Source: Hypomyces perniciosus (taxonomy: Eukaryota; Ascomycota; Sordariomycetes; Hypocreales; Hypocreaceae). From it: 64,000 nucleotides of DNA. This document shows, one piece after another, positions 1 to 10,965 of the stretch. The position numbers and the translations under genes were made by a program. The notes under the pieces were generated by a model. The model had not been told where the DNA came from. It worked only from the letters and a program-made list of their open reading frames with translations, and did not search any database. The DNA lies in the NCBI GenBank assembly GCA_008477525.1, contig SPDT01000006.1, positions 709,501-773,500 of the forward strand, written 5' to 3'. Each line of letters begins with the position of its first letter. Position 1 is the first letter of the stretch.

Positions 1-437
1 CAATAATAGGATGATGGATCGATAAGGATGAGCGACCAACTTGATGCAGATCGCGCTGGCGATGATGGAACTGGCGTGCTTGGAAGAGTTGGATTAGGTT
101 GGAAAAACAAAAAGGGATCTATAGTAACGAGCATATTTCAACTTGGGAGTCGAAATCAACAAAAGGCCTGGCAAGGACCGCTTTCGGCGTAGACTTATAG
201 GGGGGCAGCTGGCTCAGCAACCAGAAGTGTCAGGCATTGCGGGCACTATTGTTGGTAAATATCGAAACTTCAGAGCAGTTGGCAAGCAATGTCATTTCAA
301 CTTTTCTCCTCAACCTTAGCAAGTCTCAAGCAACAGTGTATAGTAGTCTCCCAAAAATGACGCCTAAATCCCAGCTGTAATTATACTATTGCAATACAGA
401 ATTAGTTGTCATGGACAGGTAGATTATATCAGACTCC
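1..437. other. Intergenic, 3' flank of RFC1
   Basis: No coding sequence is recognisable here. The segment lies downstream of the RFC1 stop on the minus strand and probably contains its 3' UTR. The left edge may belong to a neighbouring gene outside the window, but nothing in it can be assigned. Confidence 0.5.
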
Positions 438-3400
438 TCACTTCTTCCCCTTCCCCTTTGCTCCTGTAGCCTTGGCTTTCGACCGACCCTTCGGCTTTTC
501 GTCATCTTCATCATCCCCTGCAGCCGCTTTCGTTGCTTTCTTTGCTGGCTTTTTCTTTGGCTGCTTAATGTACTTATCTTTCTTGAAATCGATTTCATCG
601 TCATCGTCGGCTTCTGGTGTCTCGAGCAGTTCGGCATCGTCTTCCTCTTCAATAGCCTCCTCCAAATCAGGCACCTCCTTAGCTAGCTTCTTCGGGACTG
701 CGATATTAGAGGCTTTCATGAACGGGACTGGATGGTTCATCGAGTTGTATCTATTCCGAGTCAGTAAAGGATGAAAAACAAAAGGTTCATGCAAGAAACT
801 CACGTTCTAGTGAAGGCAGCCTTTGTTTTCGTCTCAATTTTAACGAGCTCCTCACGCATGGGGCCAACTCCCAATTCTTGAATGGCATCGAAGTCCTCTC
901 GCGTGAGGTAATAGCTATCCATCAAATCGATAACTTCACCCACAGAATCGTTTCCTTCGTTCTGCAATCGACTGACCAACTGCGTCCAGAGCAAGGGCAT
1001 GTATTGCTGACGAATCTCGTTGTGATCACCAGATGACTTCAAACGCATATGCGAGTGAAGTTCCCGGACAAATCTACCTAGTTTTCCGGTCTTGCTGTGA
1101 TTTCCAAGCCAGGATGTGAAGTTCGATCCCATCAGTTGGCCAGCGATAAAGCTGGCAGGACGCACTGTGCTGAATACAGCATGCGTAGGCATCAGACTCC
1201 AGTGCTGCTGTGGTCCGTGGATCATGCGATCTACTAGATCGCCATCGCTGATGCTCTCCGCTGCTTGATCAAACAACTCCAGTGCCTTCAATGTCTCTTC
1301 TCGCTTGTTATATCCCTTTCCATTCAGGGCCATGGGCCTCGTGCGAATATAATTCTCCTGGATCATAAGGTAGCTGAACTCGTGGTCGTTGAAGTAGAGT
1401 TCGATCTTGTCGTTGAGTGTTGCTTTACTAGCTGGTGCAAAGAGTCCGCCAGCAAGCATCTTCTGACAGATATCCCAAGGCTTCAAAACGACATGCTTCT
1501 CCCACGCCTTAGACATAGCCTTGGTTTGATCAAAGCTCATGGTAGACTGGTCGAGCTTCGCTGTGCCAATCATGTTAATGATCTGGCGAATATCCTTGTT
1601 GCTGCCTTCAATAAGAGCATCAACCACGGGCGGTGGCAGCTTCAGACCTTCTCTGTGACATATCGTCATGATGCGAGACCTGACTTGGTCAACTGTCGGG
1701 CGGTTGAATCGAACATCGTAGGCGACATGGTCAAACGGTTTCATCTTTGGCAGTCTCCGTTCGTTGCAGATCAAGATAAGAGGAATCTCGGTCTTCTTGC
1801 AGAATTTGGCGAGGGCACCAACTCCGCCACGGTCGCCAGCAGACATACCATCGACCTCGTCCATGATGAGTACAATCTTCTTCTTTGTGGCATCCACGGC
1901 CTTACCGTCACCTGCAAAGTAACCTAACAGGGAGGTGTTGTTCATCACATCGCTCACTCCAGCCTCAACAAGCTTCTTACTTCTTGAGTCACTGGCGTTG
2001 CTCTCCAATACGTCATATCCTTCAAGCTTTGCAGCCAGGTGTGCCGCTGTGGTTTTTCCAATGCCTGGAGGACCAGAGATAATAATGGACCTCTCACCTC
2101 CCATTCCATCCGCACCTCGTCGCTGGAAATTGTACTTCTTGGACTTTTGCCAATTTCGAAGCCAGCTTTGAATCTTTTCGACTTGCGCCTTGTTGCCGCA
2201 AATCTGATTCAGTTGGGTTGGCGCATACTTGGATGTTAACAGTAGATCAGGCGATCTCGCAGGTTGAACTGGCGTGCTACTAGCTGTGCTTTGAGAAGAG
2301 GCAGCTTTCTTCGCAGCTCTCTCGGCCTCCAACCTCTTGGCTTTCTCCTCTGCTTCCATTTCGGCAATTTGTTGCTTCACCTTCTCTTCATCAGCTTTCT
2401 TCTTATCCTGTGCCTTCTGGGCACCTTTTCCAGATCCACCAAAGGCAGGGAGCTTGCGAATCAAGTCGAAGAGGCCGTTCTCATCAATGGTTTTTATACC
2501 GTGGGATTTGATCTTGGCTAGTTTGCTGGGACCTGCGTCTTCTCCGAGAACAACAAAACTGGTCTTGCTGCTTGGTTGACCAGTAACCTTTCCACCATAT
2601 TGTTTGACGAGCGCCTGACCCTCATCGCGACCAATTGTTTGCAGGACACCAGTAAAGACAAAGGAGAGACCGCTTAGGCACTCCTCTTCACCAACTGGAA
2701 GCTCAACAGCTCCTCCCGCAGGTTGAGCCGACGCGTTGCCGCCGCCTGCAGCAGCTTTCCTCCAGTCGAACTTGGCATTCGGGTCTTTGGGTGGAGGTGT
2801 CGGAGCCCGAACGGTTACCACGCTATCGAGAATATTTTGGATCTCCGTATCTTCAGGTTCGTCCGCTTTCTTCGTTCTTGGTGCACGAGGCTTGCTCGCA
2901 GCAGGTTTCTTCCGTGGTAACGCCTCTTCTTCCTCGCCATCTGATTCCGGTTCAGGGGACTTTCGCTTCTTGCTTGCTTTCGGTTTCTCTTCCGTATCCT
3001 TGTTCGCAGCAGCAGGTCGTCCTCGTGGAGCAGCACGTTTGGGTTTAGGGAGAATTTCCTCCTCAGACTCTTCATCAACATATTCGTCATTCTTGCGCTT
3101 GCTGCGGCCCTTGGCATCCGCAGCAAAAATGTCATCCCCATCCTCATCGCCATCATCCATGTAGGCATCTTCATCGTCATCAGGGACCCGCTTGTAAGAA
3201 GTCCTCGATTTTCTGGTTTGGGGAGCCACATCCTCAGCTGAGGCTGTTGGTTTCGATGTAGATTGTTTACCACGTGGAGCGGGTCGGACAGGAACTTCGG
3301 TTTTGATTTCGGCCTTGTTATCGACTTTCTTCGGGGTCTGTGTCTTGGCCAGCTTGCTATCCTTGGCTGATGCGAAGTAGTCGTCGGCAGAGATAGTCAC

Positions 3401-3768
3401 ACCCTTTGGTTCGGTGTCCCTAGAACAGAGTTAGACAATTGGAGCGCTGCTTGATCTCAGCGGAGTAAATGTACTTCTTCTTTGCCGCGGGCTTTGGTGC
3501 AGGCTTTTTCTTCTGTCTGATAAACCCAATTAGAAGAGAACAGACAGAGCAAGAGATCAAATAAGCAGTCTTACTCTACAACTTCCTCTTCATCATCACT
3601 ATCCTCGATCACTTTTCGACCTTCCCAAACTGGTGAGCATCAATTCATTCTGCTATATTGATGGTCCTCACTTGTTCGCTTGGCAGGAGGCTCAGGCTTG
3701 GTGGCCGCGGGTTTGCGAGGCGCCGCGCCGCCCTTGGGGCCGAAGAAGGATCGAATATCGGCTGGCAT
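438..3768 (-). CDS. RFC1: Replication factor C large subunit (RFC1)
   Basis: Large subunit of the clamp loader that opens and loads PCNA at primer-template junctions in the nucleus. Five exons (3768-3672, 3629-3575, 3516-3475, 3419-804, 750-438) give 1040 residues in one frame. The first residues, MPADIRSFFGPKGG, resemble the PCNA-interacting start usual for RFC1. A long acidic and basic low-complexity region follows, then a BRCT domain at about residues 310-390, which binds 5' phosphorylated DNA in this family. The AAA+ module shows Walker A GPPGIGKTT near residue 511 and Walker B LIMDEVDG near 581. The RFC1-specific C-terminal domain follows, and the tail is acidic then lysine-rich. Length is usual for fungal RFC1. 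It is transcribed divergently from MRPL16 across 314 bp. The identity is secure; the two smallest exons rest on splice consensus and frame. Confidence 0.95.
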
Positions 3769-4082
3769 TTTGGCTCGACTAGCAGGCAATTCCAATACCG
3801 ATAGAATCGCGGAAAAAGGACATACGATCCCTCTTATATCGTTCTTTCGGCGCTGCTGCCTGGGTAATAGGTTGTCGTGCAGCCTAGAAATTGTCCAGTG
3901 ACGTGCACAAGAGCCCCAGCGCTAGACGCGAAGCTGACGCGAAGTGCGTGACTTGCTTAATTGCTTTGTGGCCTAAATTCTCAGGCCCCACATCTGCATC
4001 GTCACCATTGCCAAGTTGGGAAGATTTTCAGAAGCTGGAGAGCGCACGACAAGCTTCGATATAAAGCCGACGAGTCGACGCC
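3769..4082. promoter_or_regulatory. Shared divergent promoter of RFC1 and MRPL16
   Basis: This 314-bp gap separates the start codons of two divergent genes, so it must hold both promoters and both leaders. It contains the pair of ACGCGA words annotated separately. No convincing TATA box was seen. Confidence 0.6.
3926..3942. promoter_or_regulatory. Two MCB-like ACGCGA words upstream of RFC1
   Basis: The sequence ACGCGAAGCTGACGCGA puts two ACGCGA words 11 bp apart, about 160 bp from the RFC1 start. ACGCG is the core bound by MBF/DSC1 factors that drive G1/S genes in yeasts. The words are seen; their function is inferred. Confidence 0.4.
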
Positions 4083-4954
4083 ATGAGGCCCACTGGCGCA
4101 TCGGCATTGCTCAATGCCTTTCAGGGGCTAAGAATATCCAGTACCTCGCCTTTGCGACAGCTCAGGGCGCCGATTCAGCAACAGTCTAAAGCCCTCGATA
4201 CGGCACGCAGACTTCAAAATGGCCGGGCCTTTTCGACAACGTCACCAATGCTGGGCACTTGGCTTGAGCCCAGCTTGAACCGAAAGAAGAAGATGGCAAA
4301 GGGGCGACCGCGAGTAGCGACCGGGGGTTCAACGAAGGGCACAACTGTTATTTGGGGAGATTACGGACTGCGAATGGTTGACCACCACCGGAGAATCAGT
4401 GCAAAGTCATTAAAAATGGCGGAGGACACGATCAAGGTGCGACTTCGAGGAGAGAAGTATCGGTTATACAAGCGGAAATGCTGCAATGTTGGCGTTTACG
4501 TGAGCGGTAATGAGGTGAGGAACCTTTAACATTTGGATGCGCAAGGGACAGCATTGCTGATCGTTTGGTTAGATGCGAATGGGTAAAGGAAAAGGTTCTT
4601 TCGATCATTGGGCGACGAGGATGGCAGTAAGCCAAGTCTTGTTCGAAATCAAAGGCCGAATTCACGAGCAGATTGTGCGGGATGCATTTCGTTTGGCCGG
4701 GAACAAACTTCCGGGTCAGTCCGGTCTAAGATACTTCCTCATTGATAATATCAGACTAACCAGTTGCAGGTCAATGGGAGTTTGTGAAGAAGGGCGATGC
4801 ACCCATGGTTGGCATCACCAAGCTGGACGGCGTGACATTGGAGGACTTGAAGAGACCAAGGAGGGAAATTGCACCGAAACCGGTGCTCGAGGCATCTTCC
4901 CCAACATCAACTGCTGAAGCAGGAAGCACATCTACCGCACCCAGCTCATCATAA
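4083..4954 (+). CDS. MRPL16: Mitochondrial large-subunit ribosomal protein uL16m
   Basis: Component of the mitochondrial 54S subunit, a homologue of bacterial L16, which sits near the A site and peptidyl-transferase centre. Three exons (4083-4514, 4573-4714, 4770-4954) encode 252 residues. The first 60 or so residues are rich in Arg, Ser and Ala with few acidic residues, and end in a GRAFSTTSP segment typical of a fungal mitochondrial presequence. The L16 core follows: [21 protein letters not shown], then [18 protein letters not shown], the strongly conserved L16 signature, and [13 protein letters not shown]. The middle and last exons join through GT-AG introns of 58 and 55 bp. The C-terminal extension is Ser/Thr/Pro-rich, as often in fungi. 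It lies between the two RFC genes without an evident functional link. Confidence 0.95.
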
Positions 4955-5342
4955 AAGCAGACGGCCAGCATTGATATGTACAATACCAACAACTGAACGT
5001 GTAAATGTAGACGTCCACGTACGAAGAGGTCATGACTTTTGAAAAGGAAAAAAAGGAAACGCTTACAAAAATGATGTCACCCAAAATACTATGCAACCTT
5101 TATCCAGCATAGATTATGAGCATCAAATCCATATCAGAAAGATGACATATAAAAGAAATACTACTTCGTACATTGAATGGAATCAGTAGTACTTCGTAAT
5201 ATGGACAACTTACAAGGAGGTACATATGAGCCCCACTTCGCCGTCCACAGCACTTTACGCGACGACGCGTCTTCCAACCTCAAAAAGTCCAGAGCAGCAC
5301 ATCAACGCATCAATTCAGCACATCACTCACACAGCTCACAAA
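4955..5342. other. Intergenic between MRPL16 and RFC5
   Basis: Tandem spacer of 388 bp holding the MRPL16 3' end and the RFC5 promoter. It contains two TACTTCGTA words near 5162 and 5192 and an MCB-type element near 5265. No additional gene is seen. Confidence 0.6.
5257..5270. promoter_or_regulatory. ACGCGA and ACGCGT (MCB) upstream of RFC5
   Basis: The sequence ACGCGACGACGCGT ends in a perfect ACGCGT box, centred in the palindrome GACGCGTC, 73 bp before the RFC5 start codon. ACGCGT is the MluI cell-cycle box recognised by MBF in yeasts. Binding here is inferred. Confidence 0.45.
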
Positions 5343-6508
5343 ATGGCCCTCATCGTCGATAAGCATCGTCCGCGATCTCTTGACGCTCTGACGTATCACC
5401 AAGAGCTGTCAGAGCGACTTCAATCGCTTGTGAGACGGCCGTCCCCTTTGGTTCACGGCGTCAACCACTGACCTGATTGCAGGCACAAAGCGGAGACTTC
5501 CCCCATCTCCTTGTCTATGGACCATCCGGAGCTGGGAAGAAGACGAGGATAGTAGCGACCCTGAAGGAGCTGTACGGCCCCGGTGTGGAGAAGATCAAGA
5601 TCGATGCCCGTGTGTTCCAGACGTCCAGCAATCGAAAACTCGAGTTCAACATCGTCGCCTCAAACTACCACCTCGAAATCACACCTTCCGATGTAGGCCA
5701 ATACGATCGAGTTGTGGTGCAGGACCTTTTAAAAGAAGTGGCACAAACACAACAGGTTGACCAGTCTGCGAAGCAACGATTCAAAGTCGTCGTGATCAAC
5801 GAGGCGGATCACCTTACCCGAGATGCCCAGGCTGCTCTCCGTCGTACAATGGAGAAATATTCGCCGAACCTGCGTCTGATTCTGTTGGCGAATTCCACGG
5901 CAAATATCATTGCGCCAATTCGATCAAGAACACTGCTCGTCCGGGTGGCGGCTCCGACACATGAGGAGATCTGTGAAGTCCTAGCACAGTCGGCTAAGAA
6001 GGAGAATTGGGAGGTCGTCAAGGGTCTGCACCAACGAATAGCGGTGGAAAGTGGCAGGAATTTGCGGAGAGCACTCCTCATGTACGAGGCGGTACATGCG
6101 CAGAAGTACGTATGATTCCATGCCCAACTATGATGTGCGGTACTAATTCCATCTTGCAGTGAGAAAGTAACGGACAGCACGCCTATTCCGCCTGCGGATT
6201 GGGAAGCATTGATCAGCCAGATTGCCAAGGAAATCATCGAGGAACACACTCCTGCGAGGATTCTGGAAGTTCGTGCCAAGCTGTACGACCTGTTGACACA
6301 CTGTATCCCTCCGACGACTATTCTCAAAACCCTGACATTCAAACTCCTTAGTCTCATTGACGACGGACTGAAAGGGGAGGTCATTCAGTGGTCAGCATTT
6401 TACGAGCACCGGATGAAAACCGGTACCAAAGTCATCTTCCATTTGGAGGCTTTTGTTGCCAAATTTATGCGAGTCTTGGAGATGTACCTAATGAGTATGG
6501 ACATGTAA
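5343..6508 (+). CDS. RFC5: Replication factor C small subunit RFC5 (human RFC3 type)
   Basis: Small AAA+ subunit of the clamp loaders RFC, Rad24-RFC, Elg1-RFC and Ctf18-RFC. Exons 5343-5429, 5483-6105 and 6160-6508 encode 352 residues, the usual family length. The start MALIVDKHRPRSLDALTYH is the conserved RFC5 N terminus, which fixes the start codon; upstream in-frame codons are leader. Walker A is GPSGAGKKT near residue 40. The Walker B region reads VVINEADHL near residue 131, with the Asn-for-Asp change usual in this subunit family. The RFC box ALRRTMEKYS follows. The conserved arginine-finger motif reads SRT near residue 176, where other small subunits have SRC, and this is typical of RFC5. 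Introns are 53 and 54 bp; the second carries a TACTAAT branch site. Confidence 0.96.
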
Positions 6509-8394
6509 TTCTTGTGGGCAGGTTTGTGGAGTTTGGCGCATAGGAATGAAGTTTTCTTTCCGGGCAGTCTTTGTTGGCCGTGGAAGACTCTAAACTTTGT
6601 CGTGTGTGGGACAGGATGAAATGCTTGGAAGATGGGCGTTCCACCAGTAGTGACCATCAAGAGAGCAGCAGGGGATGTTCTAGGTAGTGTAAACTTGGGG
6701 GAGATGGTACAGCGAGGATAGAACAGCACACGGTTCGCTATCAAAGTGCTGTGTACTTCGTACTCGGCTGTATATGTATGTCTTTGACTTTCCTGGTGTC
6801 GGCATGTTTGAGACACAGTCGTCGATAGTCGACCATGATCTCTCATAATATTATACAATATTGAGCATGACTCTTGACCGCGGCTTGTTGAGAGAATCGA
6901 ACGCCAAGTAGGAAGTACGGCAAACAGCTCTACCTCAACGCCATCTGGTTAACGGCAAAGGTTTTGTTGGTTTCGCTATTTCCTCAGCCCTTCATCGGAT
7001 ATCGTCGCTTTTTTATGAGGTGGCGTCGGCAGGTGATGAGGTCGGAACATTGAGGCTTGCTGAGTTCTGCGATTGTCTGAAGCGCCTCAAGGAAGCGGGG
7101 GGTTACCTGGTTCCTCGGCTTATATCGGAGCTGCGCCAAAACTCTCTCACGTTTCGCAAAAGCAAAACGACAAATGCTAAGAGAAGTGCAACGACTTCCT
7201 ATAGGTCCCCGCTGAGTTTAATGGAAACATGCCGCTGCAGATGACGTTTTCAAGGTATGGTACCTTGCTGGCAATGCAACATTTGAGAGGGGCGCCTTGG
7301 AGCTGAATGGATGGATGGATGGCTTGGCTTTAATAGTAGACCCAGGCGCTTCAACCGCCACCATCTGACCCCCAACTCCTCTCTTCTCGGGGAGTTGGGC
7401 AGTGGTGCATGTGAGCTGTCCATATTGCTATTACGAATTATGTAGATGCGGTGACGGTTCATTAAGTCGAGGGTTTGATTGGTCTGGGCTTGTGTGACAG
7501 TCCCTGAAGCAAGCATTGAAGACCAGGAACCGAATGAATACTCGTACGAAGTAGTCATCCGTACAAAGTACTTCGTACAGGGCACCTTGCTTGTTGGGCT
7601 GTGTCTGCGGGAGAAAAGCGACATATAATATTATATCAACAATGCACGCTTCCCCGGATTTCCAGCCTCTCGGTCGACGGGCATCTGCATCCTTGCTTGC
7701 TGACGGTTATAGCATCGGTAACATGGCAAATGGGCAAACTCGGGTTCTCCAATCTCCCCTTTCAGTATTGCACAGATAGTCTTCCTTATCTCCTCTACCT
7801 AGAACTTAGCCGCGGCGATAGACATTTACTTGCACGCACTGCACTATGGTTAGGATCGATGGCACGCTTCGGGGCAGCGGAGGTATTTTGAACCCCACCC
7901 GGCTCATCGGTACTGCAGGCACGTAGTAATAGAGCAAAGTGGTGACATTTTAACTAATGGAAACTCGGGGACAACATTACATCGAAGCGGTACATTGCCT
8001 AATACAGCAATTAATTATCCTACGTAACTTTACCAATTCCCTGCCGACAACGGTTACGACGGTATTGGGACGCCTCCACCGTATAAAGGAATCACGGCTC
8101 CCTCTTATTTTCCTCCCCTTCCCCTTCCGTTGTCTTCCGCCAAACCTTAAGTCTCATATACTTTACATTTACCTTGACGTTTCTCTCCTTTTCTCTCGTC
8201 CCTACCACACATACATAGACAGGTACACAATCGAGTTTGTTGATACTCTCTAAAGCGATATCCAACCGTTCTCAACCCGAAGGACAGGCGCCAGCATTAG
8301 GAGTGAGAGCAGCAGTATTGCTTGCCACATACAACTGCTACCCCGCACTCCCTCCTCCATCAACCTCGAATTGCCCCGCGATCAAACAGAAGCC
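6509..8394. other. Intergenic, includes acetyl-CoA synthetase promoter
   Basis: About 1.9 kb without a recognisable gene. It contains a TATA-like TATAAA at 8082-8087 followed by a C/T-rich tract up to about 8140, which together look like a core promoter and leader for the acetyl-CoA synthetase. GTAC-type words occur near 6752 and 7543-7578, and a short ATGG repeat near 7308. Confidence 0.55.
7543..7578. repeat. GTAC-NNN-GTAC word cluster
   Basis: GTACGAAGTA at 7543 is followed by GTAC-AAA-GTAC-TTC-GTAC at 7561-7578, where GTAC recurs every 7 bp. This is one of the recurring short arrays described in the findings. Confidence 0.7.
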
Positions 8395-10965
8395 ATGGCC
8401 GAGCAAAAACAAGGACCCAAGGTCCCAGAAGCCCATGAGGTTGACACATACCGTAAGGACATGTTCCCTTTTCCATCTTACAAGCTACATGTTTGTTTAT
8501 TTGTCGTTGGAGCTCTAGATTGACAATGGCACGTTGCAGACCCTCCCGAGAAGATGCTTGAAAGTACGTATCACTCATAATTTCGCGCCGATAAGGAATC
8601 GCCCACTTCTTCATTAGCCTCAATATTGTCCTGGAACCATAAAACTGACGTCTTTTTGTCTTTCACCCATTCGACAGAGCACCCCAGCAAACCCCACATA
8701 GCCAGTAAGTGACCAGAACAATCGCCTCAATCTTCCTCTGTTTGCACCGGTCTCGGCGTGTCTGCCGTTGAGCCTCCGGACATGCGGAGTTGCGCCAGAC
8801 GCGGCGGGCGGCCTTTTTCCATCCATCCGTCCGGCCGGGCTGCGGGCCCTCTCTCGCTAGAGCCGAATTGCTAACCGCGCATGAAATCCGGCAGATCTCG
8901 AAGAGTATCAGAGAGTGTACAAGGAGTCTATCACAGAGCCTACCAAGTTCTGGGCCAGCCAAGCCCGGGAGCTTTTGAGCTGGATTCGAGATTTCGACAC
9001 CGTCTACAGCGGCTCCCTTGCCAATGGCGACAGCAAGTGGTTCGTTGAGGGCCAGCTCAACGCTTCGTACAACTGCATCGACCGCCATGCCCTGAAGGAC
9101 CCCGAACGTGTCGCCATCATCTACGAAGCCGATGAGGTCGACGGTGGCCGTAATGTCACCTATGGTGAGCTGTTGCGCGATGTCTCCAAGGTCTCGTGGG
9201 TCTTGAAGCAGGCTGGTGTCCGCAAGGGCGACACCGTCGCTATTTACATGCCCATGATTCCCGAGGCCCTCGTCGCCATTCTGGCCTGTATTCGAATTGG
9301 TGCTGTCCACTCAGTTATTTTTGCCGGCTTCTCTGCCGATTCACTGCGCGACCCGCGTTATCGACGCCCAGTCCAGGTTTGTCATCACTGCTGACGAGGG
9401 CAAGCGAGGTGGCAAGTTTATTGGCACCAAGAAGATTGTCGATGATGCCCTGAAGCAGTGCCCCGACGTCAAGAATGTCCTTGTCTTCAAGCGCACTGGC
9501 GCCGATGTCTCCATGACTCCTGGCCGTGATCTGTGGTGGCACGAGGAGGTCGACAAGTGGCCCAGCTACATCGCCCCCGAGCCTATGAACTCCGAGGACC
9601 CCCTGTTCCTCCTTTATACTTCCGGTTCTACTGGCAAGCCCAAGGGTGTTATGCACACCACGGCAGGATACCTGCTGGGCTGCGCCGTGACTGGCAAGTA
9701 CGTCTTTGATATCCACGAGGGTGACCGTTACTTCTGCGGTGGTGATGTGGGCTGGATCACCGGCCACTCGTATGTCGTCTATGCCCCTCTGCTCCTTGGT
9801 GTTTCTACAGTCGTCTTCGAGGGCACACCTGCCTACCCCAACTTCTCAAGATACTGGGACATCATCGAGAAGCACAAGGTCACTCAGTTCTACGTTGCCC
9901 CCACTGCTCTACGGTTGCTCAAGCGTGCCGGTGATGAGCATGTGCGTGGTGAGATGAAGCACCTCCGAGTACTTGGCTCTGTCGGCGAACCCATTGCGGC
10001 CGAAGTTTGGAAGTGGTACTTTGAGGTTGTGGGCAAGGAGGAATCGCACATTGTTGATGTAAGTGTTGTTAGGAAGGACCTGCCACCAGAATACTAACAG
10101 GTGCTCAGACATACTGGCAAACCGAGACCGGCTCCCACGTCATCGCCCCCCTTGCTGGCGTAACCCCAACTAAGCCCGGCAGTGCCTCATTACCCTTCTT
10201 TGGTATCGAACCCGCCATCATCGACCCCGTTTCTGGCGAGGAGATCCACGGAAATGACGTCGAGGGTGTGCTTGCTTTCAAGCAGGCTTGGCCCAGCATG
10301 GCCCGTACCGTCTACGGTGCTCACAAGCGATACATGGACACTTACCTGAACGTCTACAAGGGCTACTATGTAAGATGACTCCTAACCCATCAAAGGACGT
10401 AGTTGAAAGAATCAGGAAACTGACATGGTGGCTTACTAGTTCACTGGTGACGGTGCCGGTCGAGACCACGAGGGCTTCTACTGGATCCGAGGACGTGTCG
10501 ATGACGTCGTAAACGTCAGCGGTCACCGTCTGTCCACGGCCGAGATTGAGGCTGCTCTCATCGAGCACCACGCCGTTGCTGAGGCCGCTGTCGTTGGCGT
10601 TGCTGACGAGCTTACCGGCCAGGCCGTCAATGCCTTCGTCGCTATCAAAGACGGCAACGAAGCGAGTGACGCTCTCCGCAAGGAGCTCATCCTGCAGGTG
10701 CGAAAGAGCATTGGTCCTTTCGCTGCGCCCAAGGTCGTGTTCATTGTTGCCGACCTACCGAAGACACGAAGTGGCAAGATTATGCGCCGTATCTTGAGGA
10801 AGATTTTGGCTGGTGAGGAGGACCAGCTAGGAGACACATCAACGGTATGTTTTGTCTCCATTCAGAAGCTTCTCTATTTCTTAGCACTAACCCTTTGTGC
10901 AGTTGTCCGACCCTACCATCGTAGATAAGATCATCAAGACGGTTCATGAGGCCAAGGGCAAATAA
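8395..10965 (+). pseudogene. facA: Acetyl-CoA synthetase (FacA/Acs1 type), frame broken by one extra base
   Basis: Activates acetate to acetyl-CoA with ATP and CoA, required for growth on acetate. Exons 8395-8452, 8540-8563, 8678-8704, 8895-10058, 10109-10369, 10440-10844 and 10903-10965 reproduce the fungal FacA protein from MAEQKQGPK to HEAKGK. The AMP-binding P-loop reads [13 protein letters not shown]. The C-terminal acetylation and catalytic motif reads [11 protein letters not shown]. Exon lengths sum to 2002 nt, one more than a multiple of three. The fault is local: after FSADSLRD the expected RVIDAQS appears only in the next frame, because of an extra C in the CCC at 9352-9354. No splice signals could remove it. 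Without the extra base the product would be 666 residues, the normal length. The rest of the gene is well conserved, so this is either a sequencing or assembly indel or a very recent mutation. Exons 2 and 3 are only 24 and 27 nt. Confidence 0.9.

Noticed and set aside
1265..1927. 220-codon plus-strand frame antisense to RFC1
   Set aside because: It lies wholly inside the conserved RFC1 C-terminal coding region on the other strand and resembles no protein.
5226..5342. N-terminal extension of RFC5 from 5226
   Set aside because: The conserved RFC5 start MALIVDKHRPRS begins at 5343; upstream codons are not family-like.
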